Origin: Labrys miyagiensis
GTDB lineage: Bacteria > Pseudomonadota > Alphaproteobacteria > Rhizobiales > Labraceae
Length of the DNA: 64,000 bases
NCBI RefSeq assembly: GCF_030160835.1
Contig: NZ_BSPC01000005.1
Location: 620,001-684,000, forward strand
Reading direction: 5' to 3'
Shown here piece after piece: positions 35,202-44,681 of the stretch. Positions within the stretch are counted from its first letter, which is position 1; every line of letters starts with the position of its first letter. The notes beneath the pieces are model-generated. The model saw only the letters and a list, made by a program, of their open reading frames with translations, made no database searches and was not told the DNA's origin. Position numbers and translations under genes: made by a program.

Positions 35202-36347
35202 ATGATCGGCATAGCCGTACCCAAAGAAGTCGATCCCGGCGAGCCCCGCGTCGGCGCCACGCCCGATACCGTGAAGAAGCTGATCGCCCTCGGCGCCACG
35301 GTTACGGTGGCCGCTGGCGCCGGCCTCGCCTCCGGAATTACCGATGCCGACTACCGGGAGGCTGGCGCCACGATTGCCGCTTCAAACGCCGAGGCCCTGC
35401 ACGGCGCTGCGATCGTCCTCAAGGTCCGCCGTCCCGCGGCCGAGGAGCTCGGCGCCTATCCCGCCGGTGCGCTGGTGCTGGCGATCATGGATCCCTATGG
35501 CCAGCAGGAGGCGCTCGAGGTCGTGGCGCGGACCGGCGTTGCCGCCTTCGCCATGGAACTGATGCCGCGCATCACCCGCGCCCAGGTGATGGACGTGCTT
35601 TCCTCGCAGGCCAATCTTGCCGGCTATCGGGCGGTGATCGACGCCTCAGCCGAATTCGGCCGTGCCTTTCCGATGATGATGACGGCGGCGGGCACGGTGC
35701 CGGCCGCCAAGGTCTTCGTGATGGGCGCCGGCGTCGCCGGCCTGCAGGCCATCGCCACCGCCCGGCGCCTCGGCGCCATCGTCACCGCCACCGATGTCCG
35801 TCCCGCCGCCAAGGAGCAGGTCGCCTCGCTCGGCGCCAAATTCGTGGCGGTGGAGGATGAGGAGTTCAGGCAGGCCGAGACGGCGGCCGGCTATGCCAAG
35901 CCGATGTCGGCGGAGTACCAGGCCAAGCAGGCGGCTCTCGTTGCCGAGCATATCAAGAAGCAGGACGTGGTCATCACCACCGCCCTGATCCCGGGCCGGC
36001 CGGCGCCGCACCTGGTTTCATCAGCCATGGTGGAGAGCCTGAAGCCGGGCTCGGTGCTGGTGGATCTCGCCGTCGAGCGGGGCGGCAATGTCGAGGGCGC
36101 CAAGGCGGGCGAGGTCGTCACCACCGCCAATGGCGTGAAGATCATCGGCCATCTCAACGTGCCCGGGCGCCTCGCCGCTTCCGCCTCCTCGCTCTATGCC
36201 CGCAATCTCCTGGCCTTTGTCGAGACGCTGGTCGACAGGAAGGAGAAGGTGCTGGCGCCGAACTGGGACGACGAGCTGGTCAAGGCGACGCTCCTGACCC
36301 GCGACGGCGCCATCGTGCATCCGATGTTCCAGCTGCCGGTGGGCTAG
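35202..36347 (+). CDS. pntAA: NAD(P) transhydrogenase alpha subunit 1 (PntAA)
   Basis: A 381-residue NAD(H)-binding domain I protein. It has [17 protein letters not shown] at the start, the RPAAEE and [10 protein letters not shown] blocks, and the Rossmann loop [20 protein letters not shown]. With PntAB and PntB it forms the proton-translocating enzyme that reduces NADP+ with NADH. The separate alpha1 and alpha2 polypeptides are as in Rhodospirillum rubrum. A 25-base inverted repeat stands between this gene and pntAB. Confidence 0.95.
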   Translation: MIGIAVPKEVDPGEPRVGATPDTVKKLIALGATVTVAAGAGLASGITDADYREAGATIAASNAEALHGAAIVLKVRRPAAEELGAYPAGALVLAIMDPYGQQEALEVVARTGVAAFAMELMPRITRAQVMDVLSSQANLAGYRAVIDASAEFGRAFPMMMTAAGTVPAAKVFVMGAGVAGLQAIATARRLGAIVTATDVRPAAKEQVASLGAKFVAVEDEEFRQAETAAGYAKPMSAEYQAKQAALVAEHIKKQDVVITTALIPGRPAPHLVSSAMVESLKPGSVLVDLAVERGGNVEGAKAGEVVTTANGVKIIGHLNVPGRLAASASSLYARNLLAFVETLVDRKEKVLAPNWDDELVKATLLTRDGAIVHPMFQLPVG

Positions 36348-36348
36348 C

Positions 36349-36433
36349 GGGGGGCGGGTCTTCAGACCCGCCTGGTCCGCCACTTTCACCAGTGTTGCGT
36401 TTTCAAAGAGGCGGGTCTGAAGACCCGCCCCCC
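36349..36433. repeat. Perfect 25-base inverted repeat inside the pnt operon
   Basis: 36349-36373 and 36409-36433 are exact reverse complements, 35 bases apart. Each arm is itself a hairpin (GGCGGGTCT TC AGACCCGCC). It starts two bases after the pntAA stop and ends 18 bases before the pntAB start. Confidence 0.92.
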
Positions 36434-36451
36434 AAATTCCGGGAGATCGTC

Positions 36452-36940
36452 ATGGCCGATACGCCGCAGGAACTGCTCGACAAGGCCAATGCTGCCGCCG
36501 AAGGCGCCCGGCAGGCGGCCGATCTCGCCCATTCCTATGCCGACCAGATCGCCACCACCATCGGCGCGGCGGCCCATGCGGCGAGCGGGGGGGCGATCGA
36601 TCCCTTCGTCTTCCGCTTCGCCATCTTCGTGCTGGCGATCTTCGTGGGCTATTACGTGGTCTGGTCCGTCACTCCCGCGCTGCACACGCCGCTGATGTCG
36701 GTGACCAACGCCATTTCCTCGGTGATCGTGGTGGGCGCCCTGCTTTCCGTCGGCGTGTCGGTGGCTGGAGAGGGTGGCTCCTGGTGGGCGCGCGGCTTCG
36801 GCTTCATTGCCCTGATCCTTGCCTCCATCAACATCTTCGGCGGCTTCCTGGTCACCGAGCGCATGCTGGCGATGTACCGGCCGAAGGAAAAGCCCAAGCC
36901 CGCCGCTCAGGACGGGATCGCCCCGCCTGCGGCGCAGTGA
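36452..36940 (+). CDS. pntAB: NAD(P) transhydrogenase alpha subunit 2 (PntAB)
   Basis: A 162-residue membrane subunit. An amphipathic head is followed by a first helix ([20 protein letters not shown]) and then [19 protein letters not shown], the signature of the membrane domain II of alpha. Two more helices precede a Lys/Pro tail. Start at 36452 from family alignment by eye and a GGGAG site. It is nine bases upstream of pntB. Confidence 0.94.
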   Translation: MADTPQELLDKANAAAEGARQAADLAHSYADQIATTIGAAAHAASGGAIDPFVFRFAIFVLAIFVGYYVVWSVTPALHTPLMSVTNAISSVIVVGALLSVGVSVAGEGGSWWARGFGFIALILASINIFGGFLVTERMLAMYRPKEKPKPAAQDGIAPPAAQ

Positions 36941-36949
36941 GGCTCTGAT

Positions 36950-38347
36950 ATGTCCGTCAACCTGACCCAGCTCCTCTATCTCGTCGCCGGCGTGCTGTTC
37001 ATCCTGGCGCTGCGCGGTCTGTCCTCGCCCGCCTCCTCGCGCCAGGGCAACCGCTTCGGCATGATCGGCATGGGCGTGGCCATCCTTACCACGCTCGCGG
37101 TGGCGCCGCCTTCCGACTGGCCGGGTTGGCTGCTCGTCGTTCTCGGCATCGCCATTGGCGGCGGCATCGGCGCCGTGGTGGCGCGCCGCGTCGCCATGAC
37201 GGCGATGCCCCAGCTCGTCGCCGCCTTCCATTCCGGCGTCGGCCTTGCCGCGGTGTTCGTCGCCGCCGGCGCGCTCTACGCGCCCGCCGCCTTCGGCATC
37301 GGCGAGGCCGGGGCCATCGAGCATGGCTCGCTGGTCGAGATGTCGCTGGGTGTGGCCATCGGCGCCATCACCTTCACCGGCTCAATCATCGCCTTCGCCA
37401 AGCTCAACGGCAACATGTCGGGCGCACCGATCCTGCTGCCGAGCCGGCACATCATCAATGCCGCCGTCGCCGCGCTGCTGGTGCTGCTGATCATCGCCTT
37501 CGTGGTCACCGAGGTGCATGCCTTCTTCTGGCTGATCGTGCTGACGGCGCTCCTGCTCGGCGGCCTGATCATCATCCCGATCGGCGGCGCCGACATGCCG
37601 GTGGTCGTCTCCATGCTCAACTCCTATTCGGGCTGGGCGGCGGCGGGCATCGGCTTCACGCTCGGCAATCTGGCGCTGATCATCACCGGCGCGCTGGTCG
37701 GCTCTTCCGGTGCGATCCTGTCCTACATCATGTGCAAGGGCATGAACCGCTCCTTCATCTCGGTGATCCTCGGTGGTTTCGGCGGCGATGCGGTGGCCGG
37801 CGCGGCCAAGGGGCCGGAAACCCGGCCGGTGAAGCAGGGCTCGGCCGAGGATGCCGCCTTCATCATGAAGAACGCCTCCAAGGTCATCATCGTGCCCGGC
37901 TACGGCATGGCGGTGGCGCAGGCCCAGCACGCTCTGCGCGAGATGGGTGACCGGCTCAAGGCCGAGGGCGTCGACGTCGCCTATGCCATCCACCCCGTCG
38001 CGGGCCGCATGCCCGGCCATATGAACGTGCTGCTGGCCGAGGCCAACGTGCCTTATGACGAGGTGTTCGAGCTCGAGGATATCAATGCCGAGTTCGGCCA
38101 GGCGGACGTTGCCTTCGTCATCGGCGCCAATGACGTGACCAACCCGGCCGCCAAGACCGATCCGGCCTCGCCGATCTTCGGGATGCCCATCCTCGATGTC
38201 GAGAAGGCCAAGACCGTGCTCTTTATCAAGCGCGGCATGGGCTCGGGCTATGCGGGCGTGGAGAACGAGCTCTTCTTCCGCGACAACACCATGATGCTGT
38301 TCGGCGATGCCAAGAAGATGGTGGAAGAGATCCTCAAGGGACTGTGA
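36950..38347 (+). CDS. pntB: NAD(P) transhydrogenase beta subunit (PntB)
   Basis: A 465-residue protein. The first two thirds are membrane helices that carry the proton path (AFHSGVGLAA, SAGW-like SYSGWAAAGIGFTLGN). The C-terminal domain III binds NADP(H): VIIVPGYGMAVAQAQHAL, VAGRMPGHMNVLLAEA and GANDVTNPAAK are all intact. Last gene of the pnt operon. Confidence 0.97.
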   Translation: MSVNLTQLLYLVAGVLFILALRGLSSPASSRQGNRFGMIGMGVAILTTLAVAPPSDWPGWLLVVLGIAIGGGIGAVVARRVAMTAMPQLVAAFHSGVGLAAVFVAAGALYAPAAFGIGEAGAIEHGSLVEMSLGVAIGAITFTGSIIAFAKLNGNMSGAPILLPSRHIINAAVAALLVLLIIAFVVTEVHAFFWLIVLTALLLGGLIIIPIGGADMPVVVSMLNSYSGWAAAGIGFTLGNLALIITGALVGSSGAILSYIMCKGMNRSFISVILGGFGGDAVAGAAKGPETRPVKQGSAEDAAFIMKNASKVIIVPGYGMAVAQAQHALREMGDRLKAEGVDVAYAIHPVAGRMPGHMNVLLAEANVPYDEVFELEDINAEFGQADVAFVIGANDVTNPAAKTDPASPIFGMPILDVEKAKTVLFIKRGMGSGYAGVENELFFRDNTMMLFGDAKKMVEEILKGL

Positions 38348-38421
38348 GGGCGCGAAGGGGGGCCTGCACGAATCTCCAGAATAAAATTTTTGCCCCACCC
38401 CAAGCAAAGGATGAGACCAAG

Positions 38422-39048
38422 ATGACCAAGTGGCGGCACTATTGGCGCCCCCAGACCGGATCGCTGGTGACCGCGATCGCCTTCGCCTGGGCTGGCATCG
38501 AGCCCGAGGCGATCCTGGTCGAAAAGAAGAGCAGCCAGCATGAGCCGGATTTCCTCGCGCTCAATCCGGCGGCTCAGGTCCCGGTGGCCATCATGCCTTG
38601 CGGGACCGTGTTGGCCGAGACGGCTGCCATCGTGTTGGCGATCGATGAGGCGCGCCCGGGCGCGGGTCTGCTGCCGCCCGCCGGTTCCTCGGAGCGTGGC
38701 ACGGCGCTGCGCTGGCTGATGTTCCTCGCCGTTGCCGGCTATCCGGCGGCCCTGCGCTATTACTATGCCGACCGCTTCACGGCCGATGCGAGCGAGGCGG
38801 GGATCGAGGCCGTTCGCGCCGCGGCGAGCCGGGAGTCCGATCGTATCTTTGCCATTGTCGCCGGCGCGATGAGGGGGCCGTTCCTGTTCGGCGAAACGCC
38901 GACCATCGTCGACGCCTATGCGGCGATGCTCGCCGACTGGCATGAACCTGCCCAGGACCTACCGGTCTTCCGGACGCTGCGGCAGGCGATCTTGGCGCAT
39001 CCTGTGATCGGTGAGACCTGGCGGCGCCATGAACAGAGTTCTGAATAA
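38422..39048 (+). CDS. Glutathione S-transferase family protein
   Basis: A 208-residue protein. The thioredoxin-like N-terminal half includes LNPAAQVPVAIMP (cis-proline loop) and TVLAETAAIVLAID (glutathione gamma-glutamyl binding, Glu-Thr-Ala in place of the common Glu-Ser). An all-helical C-terminal half follows. The start at 38422 is chosen for the MTKWRHYWRP N-terminus. Substrate unknown. It follows pntB by 74 bases on the same strand. Confidence 0.85.
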   Translation: MTKWRHYWRPQTGSLVTAIAFAWAGIEPEAILVEKKSSQHEPDFLALNPAAQVPVAIMPCGTVLAETAAIVLAIDEARPGAGLLPPAGSSERGTALRWLMFLAVAGYPAALRYYYADRFTADASEAGIEAVRAAASRESDRIFAIVAGAMRGPFLFGETPTIVDAYAAMLADWHEPAQDLPVFRTLRQAILAHPVIGETWRRHEQSSE

Positions 39049-39226
39049 TCCGACATAATTCTTGGGTTGGAGCAGAAAGCTGTTAGACGTTGTTCAAAGG
39101 GCTTTGGGGAGGCTGGTTTTGCTCGACGGAAGCTGGCGAGTATGTGGGCGAGGCAAGTAAGCGCGCTTGCCAATTTCGTCCCGACACGTCACCTTCGCAG
39201 CAACCACCAAGAAGACGGGAACACCT

Positions 39227-40180
39227 ATGACAGATGTGACCTTGCTCGGCGATATCGGCGGCACCAACAGCCGGTTCGCCCTCGTCAACAAGGGGCGGAC
39301 GGATTACCGCAGCGAGCGGCATTACGAGAACGAGCACTTCCCGACCTTCCAGGATGCCATCGAGGCCTATGTCACCGAGGTCGGCGAGCGGCCCAATGCC
39401 GGCGTCGTCGCCATTGCCGGACCGGTGGCGGGTGATATGGTCGGCCCGACCAACCGCCAGAGCTGGCTGTTCAACCCGCCGAAGCTGGCGGCGGCGCTGC
39501 GCTTCGCCCGGTTCGACGTGATCAACGATTTCGAGGCGGTGGCCCACGCCTTGCCGCATCTTGCCGACAGCGACACCACCACGATCGGCGAGGTGCAGGC
39601 CTACACCTCGGGCGGCAACATGGCGGTGCTTGGGCCGGGCACGGGACTCGGCGTCGGCGCGCTGGTGCGCGGCGGCTCGCGCTGGGTGGCCGTGCCGTCG
39701 GAAGGCGGCCATGCTGAGATCGGCGTGCCGGACGGCCAATGGGCCAAGGCGCATGAACTCATCCGCCGCAAGATCGGCCGCGTCTCCGGCGAGCATGTGC
39801 TCTCCGGCCCCGGCCTGCAGCGCATCGACGCCGCCCTCAACGAATTGGCGGGCCACCCCCGGGAGCGTAGCGCCGCCGATATCGGCACCAGCGCCGTGGC
39901 GGGCACGGACGCCACCGCCGTGGAGGCTGCCCACCTGTTCTTCGACTATCTCGCCCGCTTCTCCGGCGACGTCGCCCTGATGTTCGCGGCCAAGGGCGGC
40001 GTCTTCCTCTATGGCGGCGTGGTGCAGAAGCTCTCGGCCCTGATGGACAAGCAGGCCTTCCGCCATGCCTTCGAAGCCAAGGCGCCACTGGAGAAGTTCC
40101 TGGCGCAGATCCCGACGCGCCTGATCACGCATCCCACGCCCGGCCTGATCGGCTGCGCGGCCGTCGCGGCGCATTGGTGA
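39227..40180 (+). CDS. glk: Glucokinase
   Basis: A 317-residue ROK-independent glucokinase (Glk family). It has LLGDIGGTNSRFA for ATP phosphate binding, VVAIAGPV, VINDFEAVA with the catalytic Asp, VLGPGTGLGVG and SEGGHAEIG. It phosphorylates glucose to glucose 6-phosphate. The start at 39227 gives the standard MTDVTLLGDIGG N-terminus. Convergent with an MFS gene across a repeat-flanked terminator. Confidence 0.95.
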   Translation: MTDVTLLGDIGGTNSRFALVNKGRTDYRSERHYENEHFPTFQDAIEAYVTEVGERPNAGVVAIAGPVAGDMVGPTNRQSWLFNPPKLAAALRFARFDVINDFEAVAHALPHLADSDTTTIGEVQAYTSGGNMAVLGPGTGLGVGALVRGGSRWVAVPSEGGHAEIGVPDGQWAKAHELIRRKIGRVSGEHVLSGPGLQRIDAALNELAGHPRERSAADIGTSAVAGTDATAVEAAHLFFDYLARFSGDVALMFAAKGGVFLYGGVVQKLSALMDKQAFRHAFEAKAPLEKFLAQIPTRLITHPTPGLIGCAAVAAHW

Positions 40181-40181
40181 T

Positions 40182-40312
40182 GCTGGGAGCGCGGACGTCC
40201 TCGTCCGCTCTTGGAAGCGTCTCGTCAGAGAAAGGGCGCGCTAACCTCTGGTCGCGCCCTTTTTGAATAGGCTGGCGGTTCAAGAGCGGGCGAGGACGTC
40301 CGCGCTCCCAGC
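40182..40312. repeat. 32-base inverted repeat enclosing a bidirectional terminator (family B)
   Basis: Left arm 40182-40213 and right arm 40281-40312 are reverse complements with a single mismatch. The arms are the same family as at 10620-10750 and lie in the same context, between convergent genes. Confidence 0.9.
40231..40264. terminator. Bidirectional terminator between glk and the MFS gene
   Basis: AAAGGGCGCG (40231-40240) pairs perfectly with CGCGCCCTTT (40253-40262); the plus strand continues with T residues to 40264 and the minus strand has TTTCTC. Confidence 0.85.
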
Positions 40313-41470
40313 GACCTTCTCCATCCCCGGGCTCCTCAGCACCCGCAGCATCACGAACACCGCCATCGCGACATGGATGCCGGCATTGTGGAGGTAGAGT
40401 GCCGAATCCCCCAGCCAACGCATGATGTAATAGGCCGTCACCGGGCCGAGCACGGCGCCGATGCAGTAGAGGAAGAGCAAGGCCGAGGCGACGCCCACGA
40501 CGTTGTCGCGGCCGGTGATGTCGTTGGTGAAGGCCGAGCTCACATAATATTGGGTCGAGATGGTGCCGCCGATGATGAAGCCGACCGCCACGAAGGGCCA
40601 GCCGATCAGGCGGGCACCGCTCCAATAGATGCCGACCTCGAACAGGGCCGTGAGGATGCACAGGCCGATCAGCACCTTGCGCCGGTCGAAGGCGTCGGAG
40701 AGGCGGCCGACCGGGAACTGGAAGGCGGCCGAGCCGATGGTGATGGCCGAGACGAGCGTGCCCGTCTGCACGCCATCCATGCCGAGCTTGGTGGCGTAGA
40801 CCGGGGTGAGCGACCAGAACGGCCCGTTGGCGAAACCGATCAGCCCCGCGCAGACGAAGCCGACCGGCGTGGTCTTGAGCAGCCAGAGCAGGCGCATGCT
40901 CGGCCGGGGCGAGTCCTTCGGCGGCCGCCCATCCTTGATCAGCAGGAGCGGCGAAAGGAACACGGTCAATACTGCCGCCGCGATGCCGAAGATGGTGAAG
41001 GCGTGCGGATCGCCCAGCCGCATGAACTGGTTGCCGATGGCCCAGCCGCCATATTGGGTGATCGAATAGAGGCCGAGCAGCCGGCCGCGGATACGGTTCT
41101 CGGCCTTGCCCTGCAGATAGCTCTCGACAATGGCGTAGATGCCGGCGAGGAAGAAGCCGCGCAGGAAGCCGATGCAGACCCAGGCATGCGGTTCCACGAA
41201 GGTGCCGGCGGCGAGGATCATCAGCGCGCCGCAGAACGAGGAGAGCCCGAAGGCCTTGATGTGGCCGAAGCGCTGCACCAGCCGCGGCGTCAGGATGGCA
41301 CCTGTCAGCATGCCGCCGAAATAGGCCGAACCCATCAGGCTGATGGCGAGCGCAGGGAAATGCTCGAGCTCGGCCCGCACCGGCAGGAGGGTGGTGAGCA
41401 CGCCATTGCCGGCCAGCACGCCAGCGACGGAGACCAGCAGGGCAGCGATGGAAGCGTAGGGGGAACGCAA
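40280..41470 (-). CDS. MFS transporter (YcaD-like)
   Basis: A 396-residue major facilitator with about twelve hydrophobic segments. MFS signatures: RLVQRFGHIKAFGLSS between helices 2 and 3 and GRLSDAFDRRKVLIG in the second half. YcaD-type members carry unknown solutes. The stop codon overlaps the end of the right repeat arm. The next gene upstream on this strand encodes a LysR regulator. Confidence 0.85.
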   Translation of the reverse strand: MRSPYASIAALLVSVAGVLAGNGVLTTLLPVRAELEHFPALAISLMGSAYFGGMLTGAILTPRLVQRFGHIKAFGLSSFCGALMILAAGTFVEPHAWVCIGFLRGFFLAGIYAIVESYLQGKAENRIRGRLLGLYSITQYGGWAIGNQFMRLGDPHAFTIFGIAAAVLTVFLSPLLLIKDGRPPKDSPRPSMRLLWLLKTTPVGFVCAGLIGFANGPFWSLTPVYATKLGMDGVQTGTLVSAITIGSAAFQFPVGRLSDAFDRRKVLIGLCILTALFEVGIYWSGARLIGWPFVAVGFIIGGTISTQYYVSSAFTNDITGRDNVVGVASALLFLYCIGAVLGPVTAYYIMRWLGDSALYLHNAGIHVAMAVFVMLRVLRSPGMEKVAGSADVLARS

Positions 41471-41520
41471 GGGAGGGGCTTTCGGGCGAGGTGAAATCAG
41501 GCGGGCTGGGGCTTTTCGTT

Positions 41521-42459
41521 CTACATCGCCTGTTGCGGCGGTTCGCTGATGGCGGGCGGACGCGAAAAACGGCGGATCAGCCAGGAGCGGAAGAGGGCGA
41601 TCTCTGGCCGGTCGAGATCGTCGGGATGGATGGAGAGGTAATAGCCATAGCCGTCATCGACATGGATGTCGTAGGGCCGCACCAGCCTGCCGGCGCGGAT
41701 CTCCTCCTCGAAAAGCACGGGATCGACCAAAGCGAGGCCGGCGCCTGAGAGCGCGTATTGCACGGCGAGCTGGGCGGTGTCGAAGACGAGGCCCCGGTCA
41801 AGCGGGCCGACGCTGACGTGGGCGGCCCTCGCAAAATTCTCCCACAGGAAGGCCGGCGAGCGGGCATCGAGCTTTACATGCAGGAGGTCGTTGGCAGCGA
41901 GGAAGGCCGCGATATCCGTCTCCCTGGCCTTCGCCGCCACCTCGGGATGGCAGAGGATGGTGAGCTTCACCATCCACAGGAGGTCGAGCACCTGGGGCGC
42001 CACGCGGGGAGGGGTGTAGATCACGGCGATGTCGGCCTCGCGCTCGGCATTGCCGGGCACCGGGCGCGAATCGATGTCGAGCTTGAGGTCGGGGAATTCG
42101 GCGCGGAAATTGCGCAGGATCGGCACGGCGAGGCGCTGGGCGAAGGTGGTCGGCAGGAGCACGCGGAGGGAACGCTGCGGCTCGCCGCGCTCGCGCATGA
42201 TCTCCTCCAGCGTGGTGTCGATGCGCGCGAAGGCCTTCTCCACCACCGGTAGCAGGCGCTTGCCAGCCTCCGTCAGCGCCGGCTGCGGGGGCTTGCGGTC
42301 GAACAGCGGCACGCCGAGGAAGTCTTCCAGGCCGATGACATGGCGGCTAACAGCGCTCTGGGAGACAAGCAAGCTCTGTGCGGCCGCGGTAAAGCTGCCC
42401 TGGCGCCCGACCGCCTCGAAAGCGCGCAACGCGTTCAGCGGCAGCCAGCGCCTGTCCAT
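41521..42459 (-). CDS. LysR-family regulator (GcvA-like)
   Basis: A 312-residue regulator. The N-terminal winged helix (LNALRAFEAVGRQGSFTAAAQSLLVSQSAVSRHVIGLE, about 8-46) is followed by an effector domain with VLLPTTFAQRLAVPIL and SGAGLALVDPVLFEEE. It resembles the GcvA subgroup by the PLNALRAFE start. It is divergent from the EamA transporter gene at 42643, a common target arrangement for LysR proteins, and co-directional with the MFS gene. Confidence 0.9.
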   Translation of the reverse strand: MDRRWLPLNALRAFEAVGRQGSFTAAAQSLLVSQSAVSRHVIGLEDFLGVPLFDRKPPQPALTEAGKRLLPVVEKAFARIDTTLEEIMRERGEPQRSLRVLLPTTFAQRLAVPILRNFRAEFPDLKLDIDSRPVPGNAEREADIAVIYTPPRVAPQVLDLLWMVKLTILCHPEVAAKARETDIAAFLAANDLLHVKLDARSPAFLWENFARAAHVSVGPLDRGLVFDTAQLAVQYALSGAGLALVDPVLFEEEIRAGRLVRPYDIHVDDGYGYYLSIHPDDLDRPEIALFRSWLIRRFSRPPAISEPPQQAM

Positions 42460-42642
42460 GTCGGAAATCCTACCCTGCCCGGCGCCACGGCCGGATCATC
42501 GTCTGCCGCATCATCCCGTTCCCGCATATTCGCCCTAGCTTGAACGCGACATGAACGAAGCGGCAAATGGCGCATGCAAGAAACTTTTTTAACCATGGAG
42601 GCGTAGGCATGGAATATTGCCTTACAAGTTTGTTTCCCTCCC

Positions 42643-43533
42643 ATGCCCCCCGCTTCCCCTTCCGATACACGCCCTCTGACCGGCATCGCGCTGGCGGCGG
42701 CGGGTTATTGCCTGTTCTCCATCCAGGACGCCACGGTGAAGTGGCTGGTGCAGAGCTACGAGGTGCCGCAGATCCTTTTCCTGCGCTCGATCATCATCGT
42801 GTTCGTGGGGGTGGCGATCGCCCACCGTCAGGGCCAGCCGCCGATCTGGAAGAGCCGGAACAAATGGGCGCTGACCACCCGCGCCTTCCTGTTGCTGGTG
42901 GCCTGGCTCAGCTTCTACAACGCCTCGCGCTATCTCGGGCTTGCCGACCTCACGACGATGTATTTCGGCGCGCCGGTGATGGGCGTGGTGCTTTCGATCC
43001 TGATCCTGAAGGAGAAGGTGTCGCTGGTGCGCTGGTGCGCCGTCAGCGCTGGCTTCGTCGGTGTCATCGTGGCGGCGGACCCCTCCGGCCGCGCCGATTT
43101 CCTGCCTGCCGCCATGGTCCTGTTCGCCGCCTTCTGCTGGGCCTGGAGCACGGTGCTGATCCGTCTGATCAACCGCAGCGAGAGCACGGCCAACCAGATG
43201 ATCGCGACCGCCGGCCTGTTCGTGGTGGTGTGTGGCGCCGCGCTTCCTTTCGTCTGGAAGACGCCCGATCTTACCGGCTGGGGCTTGATGCTCGGCCTCG
43301 GCCTCCTCTCCGGCATCGCGCAATATCTGCTCTATGAGGGCTATCGCTACGCCCCCGCCTCGGCCATCGCGCCGGTGGAATATACGGGCCTCGTCTGGGC
43401 CTTCATCTACGGCTATCTGCTCTGGCAGGACGTCCCCAAGCCGCATGTCTTCGCCGGCGCGGCGCTGATCGTCGCCGCCAGCCTCGGCCTCGTCTGGTGG
43501 GAGGCGCGGGCGCAGCGGTTGAGGATGGCCTAG
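42643..43533 (+). CDS. DMT-superfamily EamA transporter
   Basis: A 296-residue protein with ten hydrophobic helices in two EamA repeats: GYCLFSIQDATVKWL...FLRSIIIVF and, in the second half, AFCWAWSTVLIRLIN...APVEYTGLVWAFIYGYLLW. Probable metabolite or amino acid exporter. Divergent LysR gene upstream may control it. The first 12 residues are polar and Pro-rich. Confidence 0.88.
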   Translation: MPPASPSDTRPLTGIALAAAGYCLFSIQDATVKWLVQSYEVPQILFLRSIIIVFVGVAIAHRQGQPPIWKSRNKWALTTRAFLLLVAWLSFYNASRYLGLADLTTMYFGAPVMGVVLSILILKEKVSLVRWCAVSAGFVGVIVAADPSGRADFLPAAMVLFAAFCWAWSTVLIRLINRSESTANQMIATAGLFVVVCGAALPFVWKTPDLTGWGLMLGLGLLSGIAQYLLYEGYRYAPASAIAPVEYTGLVWAFIYGYLLWQDVPKPHVFAGAALIVAASLGLVWWEARAQRLRMA

Positions 43534-43540
43534 GGCGTTT

Positions 43541-43736
43541 TATTTTCAGATCGAATCACCAAGAATCGCAAAATACGTTTGATACCAACGAGTTAAGCTT
43601 TGGGTCCGGTCCTGCCTGAACGCATTTTGCTCTAGAACAAAGCGCGTTTACACGTAAACACCCATTGCTCTAACTCCTTATTTTAACGCGTCTTTGCGAT
43701 TCTTGCCGGTTCCGTTAAGTCGCAAAACGCTCCAGG
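43541..43736. repeat. Double copy of family C repeat, head to head
   Basis: The left half (43541-43640) matches 9631-9723. The right half (43630-43736) matches 45013-45119. The ends TCACCAAGAATCGCAAAA and CTTTGCGATTCTTGCC are inverted relative to each other. It fills the gap between the EamA gene and the convergent membrane protein gene. Confidence 0.75.
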
Positions 43737-43746
43737 CCTTTCCGCA

Positions 43747-44571
43747 CTATTCGAACACCACCCCGACATCCTCGGCGCGCACGCCATCCTTCAGGCGCAC
43801 CATCTGGTGATAGGCGGCGGCGATGACCAGGGTGAGGATGAGCAGGAAGAGGGAGAGGAGAAAGCCTATGACCATCAAGCCGTATTGCATCGGCTCGAGG
43901 CCAAGGGCTGCGATCGCCGATGTCTGCAGCCCCGCGACGCCCAGAATCAGCATGAGCACCAGGCCGGCGAGCAGGATCAACATGATGGCGCCCAGACGCC
44001 AACGCTGACCTGCGGTGAGAGTGAGGCTTCGGCGGAGGGCCTGCAGTGGCCCGCCTGCTTCGAGCGCCGCAGCGGGCAGCGTGACGAAGACGAGACTGGC
44101 GAAGGCGATCAGCATGAGCGCCGTCGCTCCGGTGACGCCGATCAGGATCATCTGGGAGAAGGGGCCGCGCAAGATCTCGAGAGCAAGCCGGAACCAGCCA
44201 TAGAAGACCAGGCCGATCAAACCGAAACAGAGCGCGCTCGCGATCAGGACTGGCGGGAAGCGCCGCATCATGAGCCGCCAGAACGCACCCGTCGATCCTG
44301 GCGACCGCTGACGGGTCAGCAGGGCCATGGCGGTGCCGGCGAACAGCAGAAGGACGAAGCCGGCAGCCAGCATGACCTCGTTCGCATAGGGCCGCGACGC
44401 CAGATAGGGGAGAACGCTGCCGATCTCGTAGACGCCGAAATTGTAGTAGAGATCGCGCCAGAACACGCCCAGGAACAGGCTCGCGCCCTGCAGCAGCCCG
44501 AGCAGGAGCAGCAGGACGAAACGACGCCTGAACAAGGTCCAAGCCTGGAAAAACACGGCGCCGATGGACAT
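43747..44571 (-). CDS. Multi-pass membrane protein of unknown function
   Basis: A 274-residue protein with about six hydrophobic segments. Its central region (ASLVFVTLPAAALEAGGPLQALRRSLTLTAGQRWRLGAI) resembles the membrane anchor type found fused to glycerophosphodiester phosphodiesterases and in DUF975-like proteins. The start at 44571 is chosen for the MSIGAVFFQAWTLFRRRF beginning. No enzymatic motif is seen. Confidence 0.7.
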   Translation of the reverse strand: MSIGAVFFQAWTLFRRRFVLLLLLGLLQGASLFLGVFWRDLYYNFGVYEIGSVLPYLASRPYANEVMLAAGFVLLLFAGTAMALLTRQRSPGSTGAFWRLMMRRFPPVLIASALCFGLIGLVFYGWFRLALEILRGPFSQMILIGVTGATALMLIAFASLVFVTLPAAALEAGGPLQALRRSLTLTAGQRWRLGAIMLILLAGLVLMLILGVAGLQTSAIAALGLEPMQYGLMVIGFLLSLFLLILTLVIAAAYHQMVRLKDGVRAEDVGVVFE

Positions 44572-44681
44572 GGACGATATCAGGAACCTTCGATGGACAA
44601 CGGCTTCCTCCTCGCACGAGCCTGCCCCATCGGCAAGTGAAGTAAGTGTTGAGCAACGATGCAGGTTCGCGTTGCCGCCGT

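Noticed and set aside
40280-43533. A single transport operon of the MFS, LysR and EamA genes
   Set aside because: The EamA gene is on the opposite strand, and nothing links the MFS gene to the LysR gene beyond strand and a 50-base gap.
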